From Calliopsis andreniformis (lineage: Eukaryota; Arthropoda; Insecta; Hymenoptera; Andrenidae), in NCBI RefSeq assembly GCF_051401765.1, contig NW_027480494.1, forward strand, positions 1,612,001 to 1,676,000: DNA of 64,000 nucleotides, in the 5' to 3' direction. Below are positions 1 through 14,427 of this stretch, one piece after another (within the stretch, counting starts at the first letter, position 1; the number at the start of each line of letters is the position of its first letter). Position numbers and translations under genes: made by a program. The notes below the pieces were generated by a model that was given only the letters and a program-made list of their open reading frames with translations, was not told the origin of the DNA and did not search any database.

Positions 1-950
1 GCAGCCATAGCCATAGCCATAGCAGCCATAGCCATAGCCATAGCAGTCATAGTTATAGCCATAGCCATAGCAGCCATAGCCATAGCCATAGCCATAGCAG
101 CCACAGTCATAGCCATAGCAGCCATAGCCATAGCCATACCCATAGCAGCCATAGACATAGCCATAGCCGTCATAGCCATAGCCACAGCCATAGCAGCCAT
201 AGCCATAGCCGTAGCCATAGCAGCCATAGCCATAGCCATGGCAGCCATAGCAATAGCCATAGCAGCCATAACCACAGCCATAGCAGCCATAGCCATAGCC
301 ATAGCAGCCATAGCCATAGCCATAGCAGCCAGAGCCAGAGCGACAGCAGCCATAGACATAGCCATAGCCTTGGCAGCCATAGCCATAGCCATAGCCATAG
401 CAGCCATAGCCATTGCCATAGCAGCCATAGCAATAGCCATAGCAGCCATAACCACAGCCATAGCAGCCATAGCCATAGCCATAGCAGCCATAGCCATAGC
501 CATAGCAGTTATAGCCATAGACATAGCAGCCATAGGCACACCCATAGCAGCCGGAGCCAGAGCCACAGCAGCCGTAGACATAGCCATAGCCTTAGCAGCC
601 ATAGCCATAGCCATAGCCATAGCAGCCAGAGCCATAGCCATAGCAGCCATACCAATGGCCATAGTAGCCAAAGCCGTAGCCATAGCAGCCATAGCCATAG
701 CCATATCCATAGCGGCCATAGTCATAGCCATAGCAGTCATAGCCATAGCCATAGCCATAGCAGCCATGGCCATAGCCATAGCCATAGCAGCCATAGCCAT
801 AGCCATAGCAGCCATAGCTATAGCCATAGCAGACATAGCCACAGCCATAGCAGCCATAGCCATAGCCATAGCTGCCATAGGCATAGCCATACCCATAGCA
901 GCCATAGACATAGCCATAGCAGTCATAGCCATAGCCATAGCCATAGCAGC
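1..950. repeat. Higher-order copy fragment matching 8518-9467
   Basis: The first roughly 950 bases align at a constant offset of 8517 bp with the block starting at 8518. Shared landmarks include the CAGTCATAGTTATAGCC word (44 and 8561) and the GCAGCCGGAGCC word (547 and 9064). Collinearity is lost near 950, where the number of hexamers changes. Related starts with the same first landmark lie at 2543, 32265, 52423 and 63916. Confidence 0.85.
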
Positions 951-2004
951 CATAGCCATAGCCATAGCAGTTATAGCCATAGACATAGCCATAGCAGCCA
1001 TAGCCATAGCCATAGCCATAGCAGACATAGCCATAGCCATAGCAGCCATAGCCATAGCCAAACCCATAGCAGCCATAGCCATAGCCATAGCAGTCATGGC
1101 CATAGCCATAGACAAAGCAGCCATAGCCATAGCCACAGCCATAGCAGCCATAGCCATAGCCATAGCAGCCATAGCCATAGCCATAGCAGCCATAGCCATA
1201 GCCATAGCAGACATAGCCACAGCCGTAGCAGCCATAGCCATAGCCATAGCTGCCATAGGCATAGCCATACCCATAGCAGCCATAGACATAGCCATAGCAG
1301 TCATAGCCATAGCCATAGCCATAGCAGCCATAGCCATAGCCATAGCAGCCATAGCCATAGCCATAGCAGTTATAGCCATAGACATAGCCATAGCAGCCAT
1401 AGCCATAGCCATAGCCATAGCAGACATAGCCATAGCCATAGCAGCCATAGCCATAGCCAAACCCATAGCAGCCATAGCCATAGCCATAGCAGTCATCGCC
1501 ATAGCCATAGACAAAGCAGCCATAGCCATAGCCACAGCCATAGCAGCCATAGCCATAGCCATAGCAGCCATAGCCATAGCCATAGCAGCCATAGCCATAG
1601 CCATAGCAGACATAGCCACAGCCGTAGCAGCCATAGCCATAGCCATAGCTGCCATAGGCATAGCCATACCCATAGCAGCCATAGACATAGCCATAGCAGT
1701 CATAGCCATAGCCATAGCCATAGCAGCCATAGCCATAGCCATAGCAGCCATAGCCATAGCCATAGCAGTTATAGCCATAGACATAGCCATAGCAGCCATA
1801 GCCATAGCCATAGCCATAGCAGACATAGCCATAGCCATAGCAGCCATAGCCATAGCCAAACCCATAGCAGCCATAGCCATAGCCATAGCAGTCATCGCCA
1901 TAGCCATAGACAAAGCAGCCATAGCCATAGCCACAGCCATAGCAGCCATAGCCATAGCCATAGCAGCCATAGCCATAGCCATAGCAGACATAACCACAGC
2001 CACA
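829..2004. repeat. Three tandem copies of a ~399-bp higher-order unit
   Basis: The word GCAGACATAGCCACAGCC starts at 829, 1207 and 1606 (spacings 378 and 399), and the word GCCAAACCC starts at 1057, 1456 and 1855 (399 and 399). The second and third copies share the private variant GTCATCGCC (near 1489 and 1888), where the first copy has GTCATGGCC. They also share GCCGTAGCAGCC after the ACA triplet. The third copy therefore descends from the second, or the reverse; they did not arise independently from the first. Confidence 0.92.
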
Positions 2005-4995
2005 GCAGCCATAGCCATAGCCATAGCAGCCATAGCCATAGCCATAGCAGCCAGAGCCAGAGCCACAGCAGCCGTAGACATAGCCATAGCCTTAGGGGCC
2101 ATAGACATAACCATAGCCATAGCAGCCATAGCTATAGCCATCTCTGCCATAGCGATGGCCATGGTAGCCAAAGCCATAGCCATAACAGCCATAGGCATAG
2201 ACATAGCCATAGCCATAGCAGTCATAGCCATAGCCATAGCCATAGCAGCCATGGCCATAGCCATAGCCATAGCAGCCATAGCCATAGCCATAGCAGCCAT
2301 AGCCATAGCCATAGCAGACATAGCCACAGCCATAGCAGCCATAGCCATAGCCATAGCTGCCATAGGCATAGCCATACCCATAGCAGCCATAGACATAGCC
2401 ATAGCAGTCATAGCCATAGCCATAGCCATAGCAGCCATAGCCATAGCGATAGCCATAGCAGCCATAGCAATAGCCATAGCAGCCATAACCACAGCCATAG
2501 TAGCCATAGCCATAGCCATAGCAGCCATAGCCATAGCCATAGCAGTCATAGTTATAGCCATAGCCATAGCAGCCATAGCCATAGCCATAGCCATAGCAGC
2601 CACAGTCATAGCCATAGCAGCCATAGCCATAGCCATACCCATAGCAGCCATAGACATAGCCATAGCCGTCATAGCCATAGCCACAGCCATAGCAGCCATA
2701 GCCATAGCCGTAGCCATAGCCGTAGCCATAGCAGCCATAGCCATAGCCATGGCAGCCATAGCAATAGCCATAGCAGCCATAACCACAGCCATAGCAGCCA
2801 TAGCCATAGCCATAGCAGCCATAGCCATAGCCATAGCAGCCAGAGCCAGAGCCACAGCAGCCATAGACATAGCCATAGCCTTGGCAGCCATAGCCATAGC
2901 CATAGCCATAGCAGCCATAGCCATTGCCATAGCAGACAGAGCCATAGCCATAGCAGCCATACCAATGGCCATAGTAGCCAAAGCCGTAGCCATAGCAGCC
3001 ATAGCCATAGCCATATCCATAGCGGCCATAGTCATAGCCATAGCAGTCATAGCCATAGCCATAGCCATAGCAGCCATGGCCATAGCCATAGCCATAGCAG
3101 CCATAGCCATAGCCATAGCAGCCATAGCCATAGCCATAGCAGACATAGCCACAGCCATAGCAGCCATAGCCATAGCCATAGCTGCCATAGGCATAGCCAT
3201 ACCCATAGCAGCCATAGTCATAGCCATAGCAGTCATAGCCATAGCCACAGCAGCCGTAGACATAGCCATAGCCTTAGGGGCCATAGACATAACCATAGCC
3301 ATAGCAGCCATAGCTATAGCCATCTCTGCCATAGCGATGGCCATGGTAGCCAAAGCCATAGCCATAACAGCCATAGGCATAGACATAGCCATAGCCATAG
3401 CAGTCATAGCCATAGCCATAGCCATAGCAGCCATGGCCATAGCCATAGCCATAGCAGCCATAGCCATAGCCATAGCAGCCATAGCAATAGCCATAGCAGC
3501 CATAACCACAGCCATAGTAGCCATAGCCATAGCCATAGCAGCCATAGCCGTAGCCATAGCAGCTATAGCCATAGACATAGCCATAGCAGCCATAGCCATA
3601 GCAGACATAGCCATAGCCATAGCAGCCATAGCCATAGCCAAACCCATAGCAGCCATAGCCATAGCCATAGCAGTCATGGCCATAGCCATAGACAAAGCAG
3701 CCATAGCCATAGCCACAGCCATAGCAGCCATAGCCATAACCATAGCAGCCATAGCCATAGCCATAGCAGACATAACCACAGCCACAGCAGCCATAGCCAT
3801 AGCCATAGCAGCCATAGCCATAGCCATAGCAGCCAGAGCCAGAGCCACAGCAGCCGTAGACATTTCCATAGCCTTAGGGGCGATAGACATAACCATAGCC
3901 ATAGCAGCCATAGAAATAGCCATAGCCGCCATAGCCATGGCCATAGTATCCAGAACCATAGCCATAGCAGCCATAGCCAAAGACATAGCCATAGCAGCCA
4001 TAGCCATAGCCACAGTAGCCATAGCCATAGCCATAGCAGCCATAGCCGCCATAGCCATAGCCATAGCAGCCATAGCCATAGCCATTGCAGCCATAGCCAT
4101 AGCCACAGCAGCCATAGCCATAGCCATACCCATAGCAGCCATAGCCATAGCCATAGCAGCCATAGCCATCGCCATAGCCTTAGCAGCAATAGCCATAGTC
4201 ATAGCCATAGCCATAGGAGCTATAGCCATAGCCATAGCCATAGCAGCCAGAGCCATAGCAGCCAGAGCCAGAGCCACAGCAGCCGTAGACATAGCCATAG
4301 CCTTAGCAGCCATAGACATAATCATAGCCATAGCAGCCATAGCCATAGCCACAGCAGCCACAGCCATGGCCATAGTAGCCAAAGCCATAGCCATGGCCAT
4401 AGTAGCCAAAGCCTTAGCCATTGCAGCCATAGCCATAGACATAGCCATAGCCTTAGCAGCCATAGCCATAACCATAGCTATAGCAGCCATAGACATAGCA
4501 GCCATAGCCATAGCCATAGCAGCCAGAGCCAGAGCCACAGCAGCGGTAGACATAGCCATAGCCTTAGGGGCCATAGACATAACCATAGCCATAGCAGCCA
4601 TAGAAATAGCCATAGCCGCCACAGCCATGGCCATTGTATCCAAAACCATAGCCATAGCAGCCATAGCCAAAGACATAGCCATAGCAGCCGTATCCATAGC
4701 CATAGTAGCCATAGCCATAGCCATAGCAGCCATAGCCGCCATAGCCATAGCCATAGCAGCCATAGCCATAGCCATTGCAGCCATAGCCATAGCCATAGCA
4801 GCCACAGCCGTAGCCATAGCAGCCATAGCCATAGCCATAGCAGCCATAGTAGACATAGCCATAGCCATAGCAGCCATAGCCGTAGCCATAGCAGCCATAG
4901 CCATAGCCAATGCAGCCATAACCATAGCCATAGCATCCATAGCGATAGCCATAGCAGCCGTAGGCAGAGCCATAGCAACCATAGCTATATCCATA

Positions 4996-5040
4996 GCAGA
5001 CACACACATAGCCACAGCCATAGCAGCCATAATCATAGCC
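4996..5040. repeat. CA-tract landmark word, first of 19 copies
   Basis: The word GCAGACACACACATAGCC, usually followed by ACAGCCATAGCAGCC and ATAATCATAGCC, is the only place where the hexamer pattern gives way to a short CA run. It starts at 4996, 8314, 14881, 16159, 17527, 19594, 23333, 27146, 27737, 32012, 39821, 41099, 43166, 46914, 47778, 48369, 52176, 58506 and 63669. The copies at 19594 and 43166 read GCTGACACAC. Preceding words fall into two types, GTAGGCATAGCC and GTAGGCAGAGCC, which define two cassette lineages. Confidence 0.93.
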
Positions 5041-7056
5041 ATAGCCATAGCAGCCAGTGCCATAGCCATAGCCATAGCAGCTGTAGCCATTGCCAAAGCG
5101 GCCATAGCCATAGCCACAGCAGCCTTAGCCATAGCCATAGCCATAGCAGACATAGCCATAGCCATAGCCATAGCAGCCTTGGCCATAGCCATAGTCATAG
5201 CAGACATAGCCATAGCCATAGCCATAGCAGCCATAGCCATAGCCATAGCAGCCGTAGCCATAGCAGCCGCAGCCATAGCCATAGCCATAGCAGCCATTGC
5301 CATAGCCATTGCAGCCATAACCACAGCCATAGCAGCCATAGCCATAGCCATAGCAGCCATAGGCATATCCATAGCAGCGGGAGCCAGAGCCGCAGCAGCC
5401 GTAGACATAGCCATATCCTTAGCAGCCATAGACATAACCATAGCCATAGCAGCCATAGCCATAGACATAGACATAGCCATAGCAGCCATAGCCATAGCCG
5501 TAGCAGCCATAGCCATAGCCATAGCAGCCGTAGCAGCCATAGCGATAGCCATAGCAGCCATAGGCATACCCATAGCAGCCGGAGCCAGAGCCACAGCAGC
5601 CGTAGACATAGCCATAGCCTTAGCATTCATTGCCATAACCATAGCCATAGCAGCCATAACCATAGCCATAGCAGCCATAGCGATAGCCATAGCAGCCATA
5701 GCCATAGCCATAGCAGTCATAGCCATAGCCATAGCCATAACAGCCATAGCCATAGCAGCCATAGCCATAGCCATAGCCATAGCCGTAGCAGCCATAGGCA
5801 TAGCCTTAGCAGCCATAGCCATAGCCATAGCAGCCATAGCCATAGCCAGAGCAGTCATAGCCACAGCCATAGCAGTCATGGCCATAGCCATAGCAGCCAT
5901 AGGCATAGCCATACCCATAGCAGCCATAGCCATAGCCATAGCAGTCATAGCCATAGCCATAGCCATAGCAGCCATAGCCATAGCGATAGCCATAGCAGCC
6001 ATAGCCATAGCCATAGCAGCCATAGCAATAGCCATAGCAGCCATAACCACGGCCATAGCAGCCATAGCCATAGCCATAGCAGCCATAGCCATAGCCATAG
6101 CAGTTATAGCCATAGACATAGCCATAGCAGCCATAGCCATAGCCATAGCCATAGCAGACATAGCCATAGCCATAGCAGCCATAGCCATAGCCAAACCCAT
6201 AGCAGCCATAGCCATAGCCATAGCAGTCATGGCCATAGCCATAGACAAAGCAGCCATAGCCATAGCCACAGCCATAGCAGCCATAGCCATAACCATAGCA
6301 GCCATAGCCATAGCCATAGCAGACATAACCACAGCCACAGCAGCCATAGCCATAGCCATAGCAGCCATAGCCATAGCCATAGCAGCCAGAGCCAGAGCCA
6401 CAGCAGCCGTAGACATAGCCATAGCCTTAGGGGCCATAGACATAACCATAGCCATAGCAGCCATAGAAATAACCATAGCCGCCATAGCCATGGCCATAGT
6501 ATCCAAAACCATAGCCATAGCAGCCATAGCCAAAGACATAGCCATAGCAGCCATAGCCATAGCCATAGCCATAGCCATAGCAGCCATAGCCATAGCCATA
6601 GCAGACATAGCCATTGCCATAGCCATAGCAGCCGTATCCATAGCCATAGTAGCCATAGTCATAGCCATAGCAGCCACAGTCGCCATAGCCATAACCATAG
6701 CAGCCATAGCCATAGCCATAGCAGACATAGCCATAGTCATAGCCATAGCAGCCGTATCCATAGCCATAGTAGCCATAGCCATAGCCATAGCAGCCATAGC
6801 CGCCATAGCCATAGCCATAGCAGCCATAGCCATAGCCATTGCAGCCATAGCCATAGCCACAGCAGCCATAGCCATAGCCATACCCATAGCAGCCATAGCC
6901 ATAGCCATAGCAGCCATAGCCATCGCCATAGCCTTAGCAGCAACAGCCATAGTCATAGCCATAGCCATAGGAGCTATAGCCATAGCCATAGCCATAGCAG
7001 CCAGAGCCATAGCAGCCAGAGCCAGAGCCACAGCAGCCGTAGACATAGCCATAGCC

Positions 7057-9108
7057 TTAGCAGCCATAGACATAATCATAGCCATAGCAGCCATAGCCAT
7101 AGCCACAGCAGCCACAGCCATGGCCATAGTAGCCAAAGCCATAGCCATGGCCATAGTAGCCAAAGCCATAGCCATTGCAGCCATAGCCATAGACATAGCC
7201 ATAGCCGCCAAAACCATAGACGTAGCCATAGCCATAGCAGCCATACCAATGGCCATAGTAGCCAAAGCCGTAGCCATAGCAGCCATAGCCATAGCCATAT
7301 CCATAGCGGCCATAGCCATAGCCATAGCAGTCATAGCCATAGCCATAGCCATAACAGCCATAGCCATAGCCATAGCCATAGCCATAGCAGCCATAGCCAT
7401 AGCCATAGCAGCCATAGCCATAGCCATAGCAGACATAGCCACAGCCATAGCAGCCATAGCCATAGCCATAGCTGCCATAGGCATAGCCATACCCATAGCA
7501 GCCATAGACATAGCCATAGCAGTCATAGCCATAGCCATAGCCATAGCAGCCATAGCCATAGCCATAGCTGCCATAGGCATAGCCATACCCATAGCAGCCA
7601 TTGACATAGCCATAGCAGTCATAGCCATAGCCATAGCCATAACAGCCATAGCCATAGCCATAGCCATAGCAGCCATAGCCATAGCCATAGCAGCCATAGC
7701 AATAGCCATAGCCATAGCCATAGCCATAGCAGCCATAGCCATAGCCATAGCAGCCATAGCCATAGCCATAGCAGACATAGCCAAACCCATAGCAGCCATA
7801 GCCATAGCCATAGCAGTCATGGCCATAGCCATAGACAAAGCAGCCATAGCCATAGCCACAGCCACAGCAGCCATAGCCATAACCGTAGCTGCCATAGCCA
7901 TAGCCATAGCAGACATAACCACAGCCACAGCAGTCATAGCCATAGCCATAGCAGCCATAGCCGTAACCATAGCTATAGTAGCCATAGCCATAGCAGCCAT
8001 AGCCATATCCATAGCAGCCAGAGCCAGAGCCACAGCAGCCGTAGACATAGCCATAGCAGCCATAGCCATAGCCATAGCAGCCATAGCCATAGCCATAGCT
8101 GACATGGTCATAACCATAGCCATAGCAGCCATAGCCATAGCCATAGCAGCCATAGTCGTAGCCATAGCAGCCATAGCCATAGCCATAGCAGCCATAGTCG
8201 TAGCCATAGCAGCCATAGGCATAGCCATTGCAGCCATAGCCATAGCCATAGCAGCCATAGCGATAGCCGTAGCAGCCGTAGGCATAGCCATAGCAGCCAT
8301 AGCTATATCCATAGCAGACACACACATAGCCACAGCCATAGCAGCCATAATCATAGCCATAGCCATAGCAGCCATAGCCATGGCCATAGTAGCCAAAGCC
8401 ATAGCCATAGCAGCCATATCCGTAGACATAGCCATAGCAGCCATAGCCATAGCCACAGCCATAGCCATTGCCATAGCAGCCATAGCCATAGCCATAGCAG
8501 CCATAGCCATAGGCATAGCAGCCATAGCCATAGCCATAGCAGCCATAGCCATAGCCATAGCAGTCATAGTTATAGCCATAGCCATAGCAGCCATAGCCAT
8601 AGCCATAGCCATAGCAGCCACAGTCATAGCCATAGCAGCCATAGCCATAGCCATACCCATAGCAGCCATAGACATAGCCATAGCCGTCATAGCCATAGCC
8701 ACAGCCATAGCAGCCATAGCCATAGCCGTAGCCATAGCAGCCATAGCCATAGCCATAGCAGCCATAGCAATAGCCATAGCAGCCATAACCACAGCCATAG
8801 CAGCCATAGCCATAGCCATAGCAGCCATAGCCATAGCCATAGCAGCCAGAGCCAGAGCCACAGCAGCCATAGACATAGCCATAGCCTTGGCAGCCATAGC
8901 CATAGCCATAGCCATAGCAGCCATAGCCATTCCCATAGCAGCCATAGCAATAGCCATAGCAGCCATAACCACAGCCATAGCAGCCATAGCCATAGCCATA
9001 GCAGCCATAGCCATAGCCATAGCAGTTATAGCCATAGACATAGCAGCCATAGGCACACCCATAGCAGCCGGAGCCAGAGCCACAGCAGCCGTAGACATAG
9101 CCATAGCC
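7057..9108 (-). other. Longest examined open stretch in the Tyr-Gly-Cys antisense frame
   Basis: The - strand phase TAT GGC TAT GGC TAT GGC TGC reads YGYGYGC repeats. Here it is open for 683 codons between TAA at 9109-9111 and TAA at 7057-7059. No ATG lies in phase; the only alternative start is a GTG in the CA-tract word (8323-8325). Internal variants include SGSGC, VCVC, CYGS and GYDYGC. The composition (Gly, Tyr, Cys with Ser, Ala and Asp substitutions) resembles high-glycine-tyrosine keratin-associated proteins, but those are usually much shorter and begin with ATG. Near-identical stretches lie at 30755-32023 and 50919-52187, with a shortened one at 63018-63680. Coding is unproven. Confidence 0.35.
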
Positions 9109-12100
9109 TTAGCAGCCATAGCCATAGCCATAGCCATAGCAGCCATAGCCATAGCCATAGCAGCCATACCAATGGCCATAGTAGCCAAAGCCGTAGCCAT
9201 AGCAGCCATAGCCATAGCCATATCCATAGCGGCCATAGTCATAGCCATAGCAGTCATAGCCATAGCCATAGCCATAGCAGCCATGGCCATAGCCATAGCC
9301 ATAGCAGCCATAGCCATAGCCATAGCAGCCATAGCCATAGCCATAGCAGACATAGCCACAGCCATAGCAGCCATAGCCATAGCCATAGCTGCCATAGGCA
9401 TAGCCATACCCATAGCAGCCATAGACATAGCCATAGCAGTCATAGCCATAGCCATAGCCATAGCAGCCATAGCCATAGCGATAGCCATAGCAGCCATAGC
9501 CATAGCCATAGCAGCCATAGCAATAGCCATAGCAGCCATAACCACAGCCATAGCAGCCATAGCCATAGCCATAGCAGCCATAGCCATAGCCATAGCAGTT
9601 ATAGCCATAGACATAGCCATAGCAGCCATAGCCATAGCCATAGCCATAGCAGACATAGCCATAGCCATAGCAGCCATAGCCATAGCCAAACCCATAGCAG
9701 CCATAGCCATAGCCATAGCAGTCATGGCCATAGCCATAGACAAAGCAGCCATAGCCATAGCCACAGCCATAGCAGCCATAGCCATAGCCATAGCAGCCAT
9801 AGCCATAGCCATAGCAGACATAACCACAGCCACAGCAGCCATAGCCATAGCCATAGCAGCCATGGCAATAGCCATAGCAGCCATAACCACAGCCATAGTA
9901 GCCATAGCCATAGCCATAGCAGCCATAGCCATAGCCATAGCAGCCATGGCCATAGCCATAGCCATAGCAGCCATAGCCATAGCCATAGCAGCCATAGCCA
10001 TAGCCACAGCAGACATAGCCACAGCCATAGCAGCCATAGCCATAGCCATAGCTGCCATAGGCATAGCCATACCCATAGCAGCCATAGACATAGCCATAGC
10101 AGTCATAGCCATAGCCATAGCCATAGCAGCCATAGCCATAGCGATAGCCATAGCAGCCATAGCCATAGCCATAGCAGCCATAGCAATAGCCATAGCAGCC
10201 ATAACCACAGCCATAGTAGCCATAGCCATAGCCATAGCAGCCATAGCCATAGCCATAGCAGTTATAGCCACAGACATAGCCATAGCAGCCATAGCCATAG
10301 CCATAGCCATAGCAGACATAGCCATAGCCATAGCAGCCATAGCCATAGCCAAACCCATAGCAGCCATAGCCATAGCCATAGCAGTCATGGCCATAGCCAT
10401 AGACAAAGCAGCCATGGCCATAGCCACAGCCATAGCAGCCATAGCCATAACCATAGCAGCCATAGCCATAGCCATAGCAGACATAACCACAGCCACAGCA
10501 GCCATAGCCATAGCCATAGCAGCCATAGCCATAGCCATAGCAGCCAGAGCCAGAGCCACAGCAGCCGTAGACATAGCCATAGCCTTAGGGGCGATAGACA
10601 TAACCATAGCCATAGCAGCCATAGAAATAGCCATAGCCGCCATAGCCATGGCCATAGTATCCAAAACCATAGCCATAGCAGCCATAGCCATAGACATAGC
10701 CATAGCAGCCATAGGCATAGCCATAGTAGCCATAGGCATAGCCATAGCAGCCATAGCCGCCATAGCCATAGCCATAGCAGCCATAGCCATAGCCATTGCA
10801 GCCATAGCCATAGCCACAGCAGCCATAGCCATAGCCATACCCATAGCAGCCATAGCCATAGCCATAGCAGCCATAGCCATCGCCATAGCCTTAGCAGCAA
10901 TAGCCATAGTCATAGCCATAGCCATAGGAGCTATAGCCATAGCCATAGCCATAGCAGCCAGAGCCATAGCAGCCAGAGCCAGAGCCACAGCAGCCGTAGA
11001 CATAGCCATAGCCTTAGCAGCCATAGACATAATCATAGCCATAGCAGCCATAGCCATAGCCACAGCAGCCACAGCCATGGCCATAGTAGCCAAAGCCATA
11101 GCCATGGCCATAGTAGCCAAAGCCATAGCCATTGCAGCCATAGCCATAGACATAGCCATAGCCGCCAAAACCATAGCCGTAGCCATAGCCATAGCAGCCA
11201 TAGAAATAGCCATAGCCGCCACAGCCATGGCCATTGTATCCAAAACCATAGCCATAGCAGCCATAGCCAAAGACATAGCCATAGCAGCCATAGCCATAGC
11301 CATAGCCATAGCCATAGCAGCCATAGCCATAGCCATAGCAGACATAGCCATAGCCATAGCCATAGCAGCCGTATCCATAGCCATAGTAGCCATAGCCATA
11401 GCCATAGCAGCCATAGTCGCCATAGCCATACCCATAGCAGCCATAGACATAGCCATAGCAGTCATAGCCATAGCCATAGCCATAGCAGCCATAGCCATTG
11501 CCATAGCAGTCATGGCCATAGCCATAGACAAAGCAACCATAGCCATAGCCACAGCCATAGCAGCCATAGCCATAACCATAGCAGCCATAGCCATAGCCAT
11601 AGCAGCCATAGCCATAGCCATAGCAGTCATAGCTATAGCCATAGCCATAGCAGCCATAGCCATAGCCATAGCCATAGCAGCCACAGCCATAGCCATAGCA
11701 GCCATAGCCATAGCCATACCCATAGCAGCCATAGACATAGCCATAGCCGTCATAGCCATAGCCACAGCCATAGCAGCCATAGCCATAGCCATAGCCATAG
11801 CAGCCATAGCCATAGCCATAGCAGCCATAGCAATAGCCATAGCAGCCATAACCACAGCCATAGCAGCCATAGCCATAGCCATAGCAGCCATAGCCATAGC
11901 CATAGCAGCCAGAGCCAGAGCCACAGCAGCCGTAGACGTAGCCATAGCCTTGGCAGCCATAGCCATAGCCATAGCCATAGCAGCCATAGCCATAGCCATA
12001 GCAGCCATAGCAATAGCCATAGCAGCCACAACCACAGCCATAGCAGCCATAGCCATAGCCATAGCAGCCATAGCCATAGCCATAGCAGTTATAGCCATAG

Positions 12101-14427
12101 ACATAGCAGCCATAGGCATACCCATAGCAGCCGGAGCCAGAGCCACAGCAGCCGTAGACATAGCCATAGCCTTAGCAGCCATAGCCATAGCCATAGCCAT
12201 AGCAGCCATAGCCATAGCCATAGCAGCCATACCAATGGTCATAGTAGCCAAAGCCGTAGCCATAGCAGCCATAGCCATAGCCATATCCATAGCGGCCATA
12301 GCCATAGCCATAGCAGTCATAGCCATAGCGATAGCCATAGCAGCCATGGCCATAGCCATAGCCATAGCAGCCATAGCCATAGCCATAGCAGCCATAGCCA
12401 TAGCCATAGCAGACATAGCCACAGCCATAGCAGCCATAGCCATAGCCATAGCTGCCATAGGCATAGCCATACCCATAGCAGCCATAGACATAGCCATAGC
12501 AGTCATAGCCATAGCCATAGCCATAGCAGCCATAGCCATAGCGATAGCTATAGCAGCCATAGCCATAGCCATAGCAGCCATAGCAATAGCCATAGCAGCC
12601 ATAACCACAGCCATAGCAGCCATAGCCATAGCCATAGCAGCCATAGCCATAGCCATAGCAGTTATAGCCATAGACATAGCCATAGCAGCCATAGCCATAG
12701 CCATAGCCATAGCAGACATAGCCATAGCCATAGCAGCCATAGCCATAGCCAAACCCATAGCAGCCATAGCCATAGCCATAGCAGTCATGGCCATAGCCAT
12801 AGACAAAGCAGCCATAGCCATAGCCACAGCCATAGCAGCCATAGCCATAACCATAGCAGCCATAGCCATAGCCATAGCAGACATAACCACAGCCACAGCA
12901 GCCATAGCCATAGCCATAGCAGCCATAGCCATAGCCATAGCAGCCAGAGCCAGAGCCACAGCAGCCGTAGACATAGCCATAGCCTTAGGGGCCATAGCCA
13001 TAGCCATAGCCATAGCAGACATAGCCATAGCCATAGCAGCCATAGCCATAGCCAAACCCATAGCAGCCATAGCCATAGCCATAGCAGACATAGCCATAGC
13101 CATAGCCATAGCAGCCGTATCCATAGCCATAGTAGCCATAGCCATAGCCATAGCAGCCATAGTCGCCATAGCCATAACCATAGCAGCCATAGCCATAGCC
13201 ATAGCAGACATAGCCATAGCCATAGCCATAGCAGCCGTATCCATAGCCATAGTAGCCATAGCCATAGCCATAGCAGCCACAGCCGCCATAGCCATAGCCA
13301 TAGCAGCCATAGCCATAGCCATTGCAGCCATAGCCATAGCCATAGCAGCCATAGCCATAGCCATACCCATAGCAGCCATAGCCATAGCCATAGCAGTCAT
13401 GGCCATAGCCATAGACAAAGCAACCATAGCCATAGCCACAGCCATAGCAGCCATAGCCATAACCATAGCAGCCATAGCCATAGCCATAGCAGACATAACC
13501 ACAGCCACAGCAGCCATAGCCATAGCCATAGCAGCCATAGCCATAGCCATAGCAGCCAGAGCCAGAGCCACAGCAGCCGTAGACATAGCCATAGCCTTAG
13601 GGGCCATAGACATAACCATAGCCATAGCAGCCATAGAAATAGCCATAGCCGCCACAGCCATGGCCATTGTATCCAAAACCATAGCCATAGCAGCCATAGC
13701 CAAAGACATAGCCATAGCAGCCATAGCCATAGCCATAGCCATAGCCATAGCAGCCATAGCCATAGCCATAGCAGACATAGCCATAGCCATAGCCATAGCA
13801 GCCGTATCCATAGCCATAGTAGCCATAGCCATAGCCATAGCAGCCATAGTCGCCATAGCCATAACCATAGCAGCCATAGCCATAGCCATAGCAGACATAA
13901 CCACAGCCATAGCAGCCATAGCCATAGCCATAGCAGCCATAGCCATCGCCATAGCCTTAGCAGCAATCGCCATAGTCATAGCCATAGCCATAGCAGCTAT
14001 AGCCATAGCCATAGCCATAGCAGCCACAGAAGTAGCCATCGCAGCCATAGCCATAGCCATAGTAGCCATAGTAGACATAGCCATAGCCGTAGCAGCCATA
14101 GCCATAGCCATAGCAGCCATAGCCATAGCTATAGCAGCCAGAGCCGGAGCCACAGCAGCCGTAGACATAGCCATAGCCTTAGCAGCCATAGCCATAACCA
14201 TAGCTATAGCAGCCATAGCCATAGCAGCCATAGACATATCCATAGCAGCCAGAGCCAGAGCCACAGCAGCCGTAGACATAGCCATAGCATCCATAGCCAT
14301 AGCAGCCGTAGCCATAGCCATAGCTGCCATAGTCATAACCTTAGCCATTGCAGCCATAGCCATAGCCATAGCAGCCATAGCCGTAGCCATAGCAGCCATA
14401 GCCATAGTCATAGCAGCCATAGCCATA

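Noticed and set aside
170..433. Many short minus-strand frames rich in Leu-Trp (for example 170-433, 3674-4189, 13397-13966)
   Set aside because: They are the third phase of the same hexamer (TGG CTA TGG CTG), begin at ATG or alternative starts created by variants, recur wherever the block recurs, and have no domain, signal or conserved end. The Leu-Trp pattern imitates a membrane protein only by composition.
4996..5014. Transposon target site or terminal repeat at the CA-tract word
   Set aside because: No inverted ends, target duplication or element-like sequence surrounds it; the flanks are ordinary satellite units.
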